From an uncultured Christensenella sp. (GTDB taxonomy: Bacteria; Bacillota; Clostridia; Christensenellales; Borkfalkiaceae), in assembly GCA_910586365.1 (NCBI GenBank), contig CAJUGP010000041.1, forward strand, positions 9,858-18,512: a DNA stretch of 8,655 bases, in the 5' to 3' direction. The notes beneath the pieces were generated by a model. It ran no database searches. It had not been told where the DNA came from and saw only the letters and a program-made list of their open reading frames with translations. A program made the position numbers and the translations under genes. This document shows, piece after piece, positions 3,597-8,655 of the stretch (its first letter is position 1; each line of letters starts with the position of its first letter).

Positions 3597-4826
3597 TTAG
3601 TAATTGAGTTTATTCCCCTCTTGAATTAAGTAATCGTCGGGCAAATCGGTATAAGTATTAGCCAATTCACCCGAACTGTGTCCGACAAATTCGTCCCGGG
3701 CCGCAGATGAAACGCCGAACATTTGGCAGCGAGTATAAAACGTAGTGCGCAAATCGTAGAGCTTATGTCCGTTCCCGATAATGCTTTTGAATTCATTTCG
3801 GATCTTATCAAGATTGATACCCGGCATAATCGTATCGCCCGATATGTACGGTCTTAACATGGGCGTTATCGGAATGCGCTTTATTTCTACTTTCCCATTG
3901 TGCCGTTTGCTGTTGTTTGCATAAATCATTGTTTCGGTTATTCGTACTGTGCTATATTCGTTCGGACGAATACCCGTAAATAAAGCAATGGCAAATACGG
4001 TTTTGTACGGTTCTTGTGCGGTTTGTAGTAAAAATCGTTCTTCATCAATGGTTAACGCTTTTCCGTGCTTACGTTCATGCTTTTCGTGTATTACTATATC
4101 AAGCGGATTATGCGCTATGATATTGTGCTTGATAGCCATTTTAAGCGTGCAATTCATAAGCGAGAAAACATCTTCGGCGGTTTTGCTTTTACCCTCGTTA
4201 ATAAGTCTGTCTATTAGCTCTTGGCACTGCTGCGGCGTAATGTCTTTAAGCTGCATGTTCTCGAATACGGGTAGAATGTGCTTTTTCAATCGCACAAGGT
4301 CTTTTGCGTATGTAGTGCTTTTTACTTTGCGTTTTCGGAACGTTTCAAAATAGTACATTGCGAATTTGTCGAAGGCTTTCGGCACGTTCGGTGCGACAGG
4401 CTTTTTGCCGTTTTGCGCATCGTTCAGTTTCTGAATGAATTTAGCTTTTGCTTCGGCAAGCGTAATACCGCTTGCAGATATGTTGTAGCCGTCGCTTCTA
4501 AGTCGAATCTCAAAGCTGACGGAATTGTTGCGAATACGCTTACGCACGTGCGCGCGTACCCCGTTTGTCTTAAATAGCGTCTTGAATTGTTTAGGCATTT
4601 CGGAAATTTCCTTTTGAGTGAATTCCAAAATTTCCGCCCGATCCGTTTGTTCGTAATTAAATTGAGTTAATAAACCTCCTTGTTCGGTAATCGGAAAGTC
4701 CTCATCGACCTGCAAATACCCCCGTAAAACGCAAAGCACGTTTTTAATTCGGTCGTTTTGCTGCTCGATCTGAGTAACAGCCTCCGCGACTTCTCGCAGC
4801 CGAAAGATGATGAATTGATTGTCCAT
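3597..4826 (-). CDS. int: Tyrosine integrase (module 2)
   Basis: This is a 409-residue site-specific recombinase that would insert and excise the element at the tRNA-derived core just downstream of its own gene. The visible parts are: a leading segment likely to be coiled-coil (about 1-85), an AP2-like arm-binding region with RKRIRNNSVSFEIRL and the SGITLAEAKAKF helix (95-130), a SAM-like core-binding domain (about 150-250), and the catalytic domain. Catalytic residues are R287 in TGIRPNEY, K316 in EIKRIPIT, R360 in LYDLR, H383 in GHSS and the nucleophile Y392 in NTYTDL. The usual HxxR histidine is Y357 here, a known tolerated variant position but worth noting. The length is normal for integrases of Gram-positive elements. 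The start has GGGAGCG ahead of it. No excisionase gene is recognisable. Confidence 0.95.
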   Translation of the reverse strand: MDNQFIIFRLREVAEAVTQIEQQNDRIKNVLCVLRGYLQVDEDFPITEQGGLLTQFNYEQTDRAEILEFTQKEISEMPKQFKTLFKTNGVRAHVRKRIRNNSVSFEIRLRSDGYNISASGITLAEAKAKFIQKLNDAQNGKKPVAPNVPKAFDKFAMYYFETFRKRKVKSTTYAKDLVRLKKHILPVFENMQLKDITPQQCQELIDRLINEGKSKTAEDVFSLMNCTLKMAIKHNIIAHNPLDIVIHEKHERKHGKALTIDEERFLLQTAQEPYKTVFAIALFTGIRPNEYSTVRITETMIYANNSKRHNGKVEIKRIPITPMLRPYISGDTIMPGINLDKIRNEFKSIIGNGHKLYDLRTTFYTRCQMFGVSSAARDEFVGHSSGELANTYTDLPDDYLIQEGNKLNY

Positions 4827-4867
4827 AGTGTACGCTCCCGTTTTTGGGCATAGCGTAGTACATTACG

Positions 4868-4880
4868 GACAATAATTGTC
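4868..4880. promoter_or_regulatory. 13-bp perfect dyad upstream of int
   Basis: GACAATAATTGTC is a perfect palindrome around a central base in the 64-bp gap before int. On the minus strand it overlaps TTGACA, a good -35 hexamer, although no convincing -10 follows at 17 bp. It may be an operator controlling a separate int promoter. Confidence 0.4.
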
Positions 4881-4890
4881 AACGGGAATA

Positions 4891-5283
4891 TTATTTTAAA
4901 TCTAATTCTTTTCTAAGTGTTTCTACACTGTTGTGAAAACTGTCCGTTATTAAATACGGCATTTTTTTCTTTTCTGTCTCACTGCCATTTATGTTTTGTA
5001 ATAGTATTTTCAGATAGTGTCTACTTTCTTGGTTTGCGATTGCTAGACATTGCATTATTACTTTTGTCAATTCGGTTTTATCGTATTCCTGTGTAATGTA
5101 GTAGTTTGCGTGTAACTCAAAGAATTTTTTATAGGTGTCATATTTTTTTTCGTAAACTACATCTAATATTTTGATTTTCCGTTGGTTTTTATTGTTAAGC
5201 CACACTGTGATTATGTTTGCAATTACGGATACTATCGATACGCTTGTTGATAGTGCTAATGCTATTATTGAGTATTTATCCAT
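4891..5283 (-). CDS. Small membrane-anchored protein between repressor and integrase
   Basis: This is a 130-residue protein with one N-terminal hydrophobic helix (about residues 5-29, IIALALSTSVSIVSVIANIITVWL). A basic KNQRKIK follows, so the rest probably faces the cytoplasm. The remaining part is charged and mostly helical, with several KK/EK stretches and no enzymatic motif. It lies in the same direction as the repressor (14 bp upstream) and integrase (64 bp downstream), so it is probably expressed in the integrated state. Genes in this position of temperate elements often change the host or block related elements, for example superinfection exclusion. That role is inference from position and topology. 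The AT content is higher than in its neighbours, suggesting a separate origin. Confidence 0.72.
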   Translation of the reverse strand: MDKYSIIALALSTSVSIVSVIANIITVWLNNKNQRKIKILDVVYEKKYDTYKKFFELHANYYITQEYDKTELTKVIMQCLAIANQESRHYLKILLQNINGSETEKKKMPYLITDSFHNSVETLRKELDLK

Positions 5284-5297
5284 AGTTTTCTATCCTC

Positions 5298-5723
5298 TTA
5301 GTATCCGATAATATCGGTTGTATTTATGTTATGACGTTGCAAAATGCCTATTATGTAGCCTAGCGTAAGCGCGCGAAGCTCCGGCGTAATAGCTTTGTAG
5401 AGTTTTGATATATCTACGTAATTTTTATCGTTAAACATATCGCCGAAATCATTTGCAAACGCAATCGCATTGGGCGTTAACTTTGTAGGCAGCGTATTGT
5501 TTTGTTCGTACCCGTTTGACGGCTCGGTCAATCCCACAAGCTCGTCGAGCGTGCAGCCGTAGAATTTTGCAAGTGTTATGCAAAAGTCTATTCCGGGAAT
5601 TGCTTTGTCATTTTCCCAACGACTTAAATTTTGATTTGAAATTCCCGTTTTCTCTTGAACATATTGGAGCGTGTATCCTAGTTCTAATCTATGATCTTTT
5701 AAGACTGTTCCAAAATTTTGCAT
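5298..5723 (-). CDS. XRE-family repressor (module 2)
   Basis: This 141-residue regulator has an N-terminal XRE helix-turn-helix at about residues 6-64. TLQYVQEKTGIS leads to the recognition helix NQNLSRWENDK, and TLDELVGL closes the domain, as in many CI-like repressors. The C-terminal half (about 80-141) is not a LexA-type peptidase and probably serves dimerisation. A strong AAAGGAGGAG (5740-5731, minus strand) sets the start. It is divergent from the early gene train, whose promoter carries two palindromic operators, so it is the likely lysogeny repressor of module 2. It differs from the module 1 repressor in sequence, length and the operators near it, which implies separate immunity. Confidence 0.9.
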   Translation of the reverse strand: MQNFGTVLKDHRLELGYTLQYVQEKTGISNQNLSRWENDKAIPGIDFCITLAKFYGCTLDELVGLTEPSNGYEQNNTLPTKLTPNAIAFANDFGDMFNDKNYVDISKLYKAITPELRALTLGYIIGILQRHNINTTDIIGY

Positions 5724-5750
5724 CTTATTACTCCTCCTTTTTTGATTTTA

Positions 5751-5764
5751 CAACAAATTTGTTG
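5751..5764. promoter_or_regulatory. 14-bp palindrome upstream of the module 2 repressor
   Basis: CAACAAATTTGTTG is a perfect palindrome directly beside TAAAAT (5750-5745 on the minus strand), a possible -10 for the repressor. Its sequence is unlike the two operators in the divergent early promoter, so a different regulator, or a second binding mode, may act here. Confidence 0.5.
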
Positions 5765-5771
5765 AAAGTCC

Positions 5772-5800
5772 TTGACTTCCGCATATAAATGGAATATAAT
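5772..5800 (+). promoter_or_regulatory. Rightward early promoter of module 2
   Basis: TTGACT (5772-5777), a 17-bp spacer and TATAAT (5795-5800) give a near-consensus promoter, with the start expected at about 5807. The architecture copies that of the module 1 early promoter, with one operator within the spacer and one just after the start. Confidence 0.85.
5778..5793. promoter_or_regulatory. Operator A of module 2
   Basis: TCCGCATATAAATGGA fills the promoter spacer and matches the downstream operator at 14 of 16 positions. The arms TCC and GGA and the AT-rich centre are conserved. Binding here would block RNA polymerase directly. Confidence 0.7.
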
Positions 5801-5810
5801 AACTTATAAA

Positions 5811-5826
5811 TCCGCATATATGTGGA
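5811..5826. promoter_or_regulatory. Operator B of module 2
   Basis: TCCGCATATATGTGGA is a palindrome with one mismatched pair, lying just after the expected transcript start. It is 33 bp from operator A centre to centre, about three helical turns, so two repressor dimers could contact each other. Confidence 0.72.
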
Positions 5827-5847
5827 ATTACAAGGAGTGAAAACAAT

Positions 5848-6108
5848 ATGAAAATAAAGCCCGACAAGAGAATATCGAAGTTAGTTCGGACACATAATCG
5901 TCTTACTATGCAAATCAGTGGCACTATTCCGTTAATGGTTAAGAAGACTTCGTGCGCTATGGTTTTGCATTTTACATCTAAGAATTATTCCGATGTCGAG
6001 ACTTTCGATGACTTTGTCCCTAAGCTTGAATCTGCTTTGACCGAGATGTGCAAATCTAACGATTGGGAGCTTGACGGATTTTTTTTGCTGAATTTGAAGA
6101 AGGAGTGA
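5848..6108 (+). CDS. First early gene of module 2, hypothetical
   Basis: This is an 86-residue protein of unknown family, first in the rightward transcript with AAGGAG at 5832-5837. In position it would be the Cro equivalent, but no clear helix-turn-helix is visible. The N-terminus is basic (MKIKPDKRISKLVRTHNRL) and the centre has beta-like segments (CAMVLHFTSKNYSD). The C-terminal half has helical KLESALTEMCKSNDWELDGFFLLNL. The stop codon lies in the ribosome binding site of the next gene, and both genes share a near-identical leader (AAGGAGTGAAAACAA then ATG). Confidence 0.65.
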   Translation: MKIKPDKRISKLVRTHNRLTMQISGTIPLMVKKTSCAMVLHFTSKNYSDVETFDDFVPKLESALTEMCKSNDWELDGFFLLNLKKE

Positions 6109-6116
6109 AAACAAAT

Positions 6117-6446
6117 ATGGACATTAAAGAAGTATACGACGTATTGTCGAAATGCGCACGGGATTGGGCAAGCGACGCCGATTGGTTCGACCATATGCAC
6201 GCGCCGAGCCTGTCGGAGCTGTATCGGTTCGGACAAAAAGCAATATGTGATTTCATCGAAGCGGCAAGGTCGGAAGATTTTAAGACCGTTGACGAAATTG
6301 GCGAGTTGCTTGATAAGCTCCAATACGACATTTGGAATATGTACAAGTCTTATCAGAACGATCATTTCGATCACTTGGCAGAACTTTGGCGCTACGCATA
6401 CACTGCTCTTTGCGACGCGGAAAACGCTATCGAGCGCAACAAGTAA
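6117..6446 (+). CDS. Small helical hypothetical protein, module 2
   Basis: I place the start at the ATG at 6117, not at the in-frame GTG 12 bases earlier. That GTG lies within the AAGGAG ribosome binding site (6100-6105), and the spacing to 6117 equals that of the gene before. The 109-residue product is rich in aromatic and acidic residues and appears all-helical (DIKEVYDVLSKCARDWASD, ELYRFGQKAICDFIEAARS, LDKLQYDIWNMYKSYQND). I recognise no family. The context is an early gene train of a temperate element, so regulation or replication support is possible. Confidence 0.7.
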   Translation: MDIKEVYDVLSKCARDWASDADWFDHMHAPSLSELYRFGQKAICDFIEAARSEDFKTVDEIGELLDKLQYDIWNMYKSYQNDHFDHLAELWRYAYTALCDAENAIERNK

Positions 6447-6458
6447 GGCGGTGACGAA

Positions 6459-6884
6459 ATGAGTTTAAGACATTCAACACAACAGAAAGAAGTCGCGGCG
6501 TTGGCATTGCGTGAATTGAACGTAAGTATGCCGTACGTCTTTGAATACGAGGCGCACGGCAGCGTGTATCTATTTGATTGCGGCAATGCAAAACGTATCG
6601 CGCCGAGTTCGGAGCTTGCTGACAAGGTTCGCGAAATAGAAGCGGCTCGTAAGCTTAAAATCTATGCCGTGACGCATGATTTTTTGCCTTCCGTCGGCGA
6701 AATGTATTCGTTTCTCTGTATCAGTCCGTACAAAGACGATTGGGACGGTATGGTGAAGTTGTCGTCTGATAAACAGCGCGCTTACGTATATGCCTATGTG
6801 TATAACCCTGTTATTCCCGAATATAGCGAAAGCGGTTACGTCTTGTTGAGCCTGATTAACGGTAAGCTTCTGCGAGTGGGGTGA
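6459..6884 (+). CDS. Hypothetical protein with SEsGxV-type C-terminus, module 2
   Basis: This is a 141-residue protein behind an AAGGCGGTGA site. The first 60 residues look helical. The second half is beta-rich, with EMYSFLCISPYKDDWDGMV and then YVYAYVYNPVIPEYSESGYV close to the end. The AYVYN-x-SE-x-G pattern is one I associate, from memory only, with short uncharacterised proteins of integrative elements and phages of Clostridia. I cannot assign an activity. It is separated by 12 bp from the gene before and 3 bp from the gene after, consistent with one operon. Confidence 0.68.
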   Translation: MSLRHSTQQKEVAALALRELNVSMPYVFEYEAHGSVYLFDCGNAKRIAPSSELADKVREIEAARKLKIYAVTHDFLPSVGEMYSFLCISPYKDDWDGMVKLSSDKQRAYVYAYVYNPVIPEYSESGYVLLSLINGKLLRVG

Positions 6885-6887
6885 AAG

Positions 6888-7106
6888 ATGAAAATTCGAG
6901 TAATGGGCACGCGTGAAGAGTGCGAACAGGCTCAACGCTTTTATAAGCATTTAGGCAGAGGAAATAACATTTTGCATAGCACGGTGTCTGGGTTGTACCC
7001 CAATCGCGGTAGCAACAATCAGTTTCGTGTCTATGTTGAAATCGTTTGCAAGTCCGAGAAAATAGACCTTTACGGCGATACTTTACCCGTATGGAGCGAG
7101 CAATGA
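6888..7106 (+). CDS. DUF3970-like small phage protein
   Basis: This 72-residue protein starts MKIRVMGTREECEQAQRFY and has GLYPNRGSNNQFRVYVEIVC in the second half. The layout KxRxMGT-EE near the start and YPNRGS-x-RVYVE later resembles DUF3970, a small family common in phages and integrative elements of Bacillota with unknown function. GGGGTGAAAG just ahead (about 6879-6888) serves as ribosome binding site. The stop overlaps the start of the methyltransferase remnant by 4 bases, a sign that a complete methyltransferase gene once followed in the same operon. Confidence 0.7.
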   Translation: MKIRVMGTREECEQAQRFYKHLGRGNNILHSTVSGLYPNRGSNNQFRVYVEIVCKSEKIDLYGDTLPVWSEQ

Positions 7107-7222
7107 AAATCTTAGTAGCCTGCGAGGAAAGTCAACGAGTATGCAAAGCGTTCCGAGCCAAAGGACACGAATCGTATTTCTGCGATATTATCATGTGTTT
7201 CGGCGTTACAAATCCGAGTTAA
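7103..7222 (+). pseudogene. Remnant of a phage-type DNA cytosine methyltransferase, 5' end only
   Basis: The 39-codon frame begins MKILVACEESQRVCKAFRAK and continues GHESYFCD. This is the characteristic N-terminus of phage and integrative-element DNA cytosine methyltransferases: the SAM-binding VACEESQ strand-loop, then RxxGHExYSCD. After CD the family sequence (usually a CSGGHPEWHI-like segment) is lost and the frame stops at 7220-7222. The next gene follows at 7272, so most of the enzyme has been deleted. The ATGA overlap with the gene before is intact. The peptide might still be made but cannot be an active methyltransferase. The identification rests on a strong but short motif. Confidence 0.75.
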
Positions 7223-7271
7223 TAAACGGTGCGAATGAGCGCCGTCAACAAAATAATTAAGGGAGTATATT

Positions 7272-7733
7272 ATGACAGACAAAGAGCGGTATGAACGAGC
7301 AATGCGCCAAGATTTTCCGCGCGATTTCGTCGACGACGATTATCCTGACGCATTGGAAGAAGTACTTTGCGGTAAATCTTGTTTAACAACAAATACGGCG
7401 TGCCGTATGCCGAAAAGCGGTGGAGTAAAGAAAATGGCAAAAAAGTATGGAACTGACAAACAGCAGGCGGCGTACAACACTGGGTACGGTTATGGACACG
7501 GTAAGATGAATAAACGCGTTCAAGTTCAACCGGAAAATCAAGCGGCATTTCGTGACGGCGTGAGCGATGCACGCGGTAAGCTCGGCAAGCCGAAGCCGCA
7601 AATGTCGAAAATCGAGCGTACTATTGCAGATAAAGTTCAATATTTCAGCGGTCGTATAGACGACAAAAGTCTTACGCAAGGACAACGCAATTATGCCGTT
7701 AAGCGTTTGCAACAGCTTGCAAAGTTGCATTAA
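7272..7733 (+). CDS. Basic hypothetical protein with possible internal start
   Basis: The long form is 153 residues from an ATG behind GGGAG (7261-7265). A second in-frame ATG at 7434 has its own GGAG (7422-7425) and would give a 99-residue form starting MAKKYGTDKQQAAY. The first 54 residues are acidic and then low-complexity through a 32-bp repeat also present before 8543. The rest is basic and glycine/lysine-rich (YNTGYGYGHGK, GKLGKPKPQMSK), ending in a helical YAVKRLQQLAKLH. I recognise no family. A nucleic-acid-binding role is suggested only by charge. The 99-residue form may be the original gene, with the upstream part formed by fusion at a deletion joint. Confidence 0.62.
   Translation: MTDKERYERAMRQDFPRDFVDDDYPDALEEVLCGKSCLTTNTACRMPKSGGVKKMAKKYGTDKQQAAYNTGYGYGHGKMNKRVQVQPENQAAFRDGVSDARGKLGKPKPQMSKIERTIADKVQYFSGRIDDKSLTQGQRNYAVKRLQQLAKLH
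7394..7425 (+). repeat. 32-bp repeat, copy A, with hairpin ahead of an SD
   Basis: This copy is 29/32 identical to 8505-8536. It ends in GGTGGAG, 8 bases before the ATG at 7434. CGGCGTG (7396-7402) can pair with TATGCCG (7406-7412). Alternatively GCCG (7409-7412) can pair with CGGT (7418-7421) right beside the SD. The two hairpins exclude each other. Confidence 0.7.
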
Positions 7734-7744
7734 CATGCTGCACT

Positions 7745-7766
7745 ACCTGTCGGGTAGGCAGGTTTT
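7745..7766 (+). terminator. Possible weak intrinsic terminator
   Basis: ACCTGTC (7745-7751) pairs with GGCAGGT (7757-7763) over a 5-base loop with one G-T pair, and TTTT ends at 7766. It lies 12 bases after the stop of the 7272 gene. The T-run is short, so leaky termination or attenuation is more likely than a full stop. Confidence 0.45.
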
Positions 7767-7775
7767 CACTCACAA

Positions 7776-7853
7776 TCCGCTCCGGAGACGGGGCGGACAA
7801 GGCTATTCCCGAACAATGTTCGGTAGCAAATAAATAACGGTGTGCTATCGCCG
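7776..7853 (+). other. Run of hairpins in the leader of the 7905 gene
   Basis: Three more stems follow the weak terminator. TCCGCTCC/GGGGCGGA (7776-7797) has a 6-base loop. GCTA-TTC-CCGAAC/GTTCGG-TAGC (7802-7827) is 10 bp with a 3-base bulge. CGGTG/CGCCG (7838-7853) is the last. The gap from 7734 to 7904 has no gene with a ribosome binding site. A structured leader RNA or small RNA is possible, but I match it to no known riboswitch class. Confidence 0.45.
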
Positions 7854-7904
7854 AATCGGGCATAAAATGGCTGGAATATCGGCTATACGGTTAGGAGACT
7901 CATC

Positions 7905-8429
7905 ATGGAAAAAGAAAAACAAGTGCAAACGAACGCCGCCGATGCGGCGGCAGCTCCCAACGCGACGGACAAGCTCGCTATCGAACAGTACGGCGATTAT
8001 TTGGTATTGCCGACAATGTACATAACGCGCGAGCCGTACGTATCTAAAAACCAAAACAAACAGTTGTGGTCGTATAACGTGGTCGTAACGTTTTACGGTC
8101 AAGAGAAGAAAGTCGGCTTGCAAACGCCGGACAGCGACGAGTTCGGCAACTCCCGCCGAGACAAGCGCGACAAGTATGGGTATCAAGTGCTTGACGCAAT
8201 GTTCGAGGCGTTGGGTACTGTACCGCTCGCCGTCAAGCTCAATAAGAACGCAAACGACGTCTTACGCAGCGTTGAATATTTCGCCGTCGGATTTGAAACA
8301 GTCGGCGAGCAGAAAGTTCTTGTCGATCACATACAGCTCGTTACGCAAAAAACGTCGAGTGAATCGCTGTTGCGTTCGGCTATTAACCGCCTGTCGCTTG
8401 TGCATGGTTGGGGGCTTCCGACGCTTTAA
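7905..8429 (+). CDS. Hypothetical protein, module 2
   Basis: This is a 174-residue protein behind TAGGAGA (7892-7898). The first 25 residues are low-complexity and alanine-rich (ADAAAAPNATD), likely disordered. The centre alternates strands (GDYLVLPTMYITREPYV, LWSYNVVVTFYGQEKKVGLQ) with a charged FGNSRRDKRDKYGYQ loop. A helix (VLDAMFEALG) and further strands follow. The compact beta-rich core with basic and aromatic residues could be an ssDNA- or RNA-binding fold, but no diagnostic motif is present. I do not recognise the family. A structured leader precedes it, which suggests its expression is separately tuned. Confidence 0.75.
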   Translation: MEKEKQVQTNAADAAAAPNATDKLAIEQYGDYLVLPTMYITREPYVSKNQNKQLWSYNVVVTFYGQEKKVGLQTPDSDEFGNSRRDKRDKYGYQVLDAMFEALGTVPLAVKLNKNANDVLRSVEYFAVGFETVGEQKVLVDHIQLVTQKTSSESLLRSAINRLSLVHGWGLPTL

Positions 8430-8432
8430 TTT

Positions 8433-8546
8433 TTGTATGTACTAAGTTCTAAGAATCCGTATTGGCAGTATCGACGGAATATAAACAGACTGCTGCCATT
8501 AAACTACGGCGTGCCGCATGCCGTAAAGCGGCGGAGAATAAAATGA
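8433..8546 (+). CDS. Possible small basic protein between 7905 gene and last gene
   Basis: An open frame of 37 codons begins at TTG, three bases after the preceding stop, and ends in an ATGA overlap with the next gene. Its residues (NPYWQYRRNINRLLP, YGVPHAVKRRRIK) are aromatic and arginine-rich and look like protein. There is no ribosome binding site, so it would need re-initiation after the upstream gene. The end coincides with repeat copy B. Copy A in the matching frame reads YGVPYAEKRWSKE. All three base changes between the copies alter residues in this frame, which argues against coding constraint. Confidence 0.35.
   Translation: MYVLSSKNPYWQYRRNINRLLPLNYGVPHAVKRRRIK
8505..8536 (+). repeat. 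32-bp repeat, copy B, with hairpin ahead of an SD
   Basis: This is the second copy of the repeat at 7394-7425, here 6 bases before the ATG at 8543. CGGCGTG pairs with CATGCCG as 7 bp with a single G-T. The competing hairpin GCCG/CGGC is fully Watson-Crick here. All three differences from copy A either keep pairing or fall in a loop. Confidence 0.7.
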
Positions 8547-8655
8547 AAAAATCCACAATGTCGGCAATAGCGGCAGTATCGGTCGCGGGTGCGGCGGTGC
8601 TTGCTTTGGGCGCGGTGTCCGATTGGTTCAAGAATTGGGACACAAAAACATGGTT
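8543..8655 (+). CDS. Membrane or secreted protein, N-terminus only
   Basis: The ATG at 8543 follows GCGGAG (8531-8536) and overlaps the preceding small frame. The 37 visible codons read MKKSTMSAIAAVSVAGAAVL and continue ALGAVSDWFKNWDTKTW to the window edge. The layout, a basic N-terminus with an Ala/Val-rich hydrophobic stretch at about residues 7-24, is that of a signal peptide or a single membrane anchor. The tryptophan-rich segment after it would be outside the membrane core. The family is not recognisable from this fragment. Confidence 0.65.
   Translation, partial: MKKSTMSAIAAVSVAGAAVLALGAVSDWFKNWDTKTW

Noticed and set aside
3949..4577. Plus-strand open frames opposite the integrase
   Set aside because: They are antisense shadows of a clearly coding integrase. 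They have no ribosome binding sites and unlikely compositions.
7777..7784. CCGCTCCG resembling the tRNA acceptor end at 3450-3457, as a second att core
   Set aside because: The match is only 8 bases, the T-loop is absent, and the bases form one side of a local hairpin.
7735..7833. A 32-codon open frame (MLHYLSGRQVF...)
   Set aside because: It has no ribosome binding site and covers three hairpins. The peptide looks plausible, but the structure explains the sequence at least as well, so I did not list it as a gene.
1..8655. CRISPR array, rRNA genes or a toxin-antitoxin pair
   Set aside because: No regularly spaced repeats, rRNA-like segments or recognisable toxin motifs were found on either strand.

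Overview
The window looks like mobile-element DNA from a low-to-mid GC member of the Bacillota, probably an uncultured gut-type Clostridia. The grounds are strong AAGGAG-type ribosome binding sites, near-consensus TTGACW-N17-TATAAT promoters, tightly packed small genes with ATGA overlaps, and phage-like switch genes. The species assignment is inference. The first 16 bases match the end of the Illumina TruSeq adapter, so position 1 is an assembly edge and not biology.

Left half (about 17-3390), module 1. A divergent switch dominates. Leftward lie a CI-like XRE repressor and, in a 4-base overlap, the start of a serine recombinase cut by the contig end. Rightward lie a DUF739/Cro-like HTH gene and four small genes, one of which may be a small ssDNA-binding protein. 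Four copies of a 19-bp operator (consensus close to TGTWGATTTWWDTTCTACA) can be read: three in the switch region and one inside the Cro-like gene. Next come about 510 bases without a credible gene, holding three long hairpins, a very GC-rich block, a Z-DNA-prone tract and a perfect 16-bp palindrome. They lead into a rolling-circle (HUH) replication initiator that starts at TTG and ends in an intrinsic terminator. This non-coding stretch is the best candidate for the replication origin and any packaging or conjugation signal.

Middle (about 3390-3600), attachment region. Here is the 3' end of a tRNA gene (T-loop, acceptor strand, G discriminator, CCA) with no 5' half. On the int side lies a perfect 11-bp tandem repeat, and on the other side an inverted 12/14 match to it. 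This is the layout expected of a tyrosine-integrase attP: a core flanked by arm-type sites.

Right half (3597-8655), module 2. Leftward run a tyrosine integrase, a small one-helix membrane protein and a second XRE repressor. Rightward, from a strong promoter overlapped by two 16-bp operators, runs a train of small early genes, mostly of unknown function. Among them are a DUF3970-like protein and a 39-codon remnant of a DNA cytosine methyltransferase. The train ends in a partial membrane or secreted peptide. Between 7736 and 7860 is a run of hairpins, and a 32-bp repeat sits in front of two start codons.

Overall, the window carries two recombinases and two repressor switches around a shared attP-like site. 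Either one compound element carries two lysogeny modules and one rolling-circle replicon, or two elements lie side by side. The arm sites on both sides of the core favour a circular form or a tandem array over a plain chromosome junction, but the sequence alone does not decide this.
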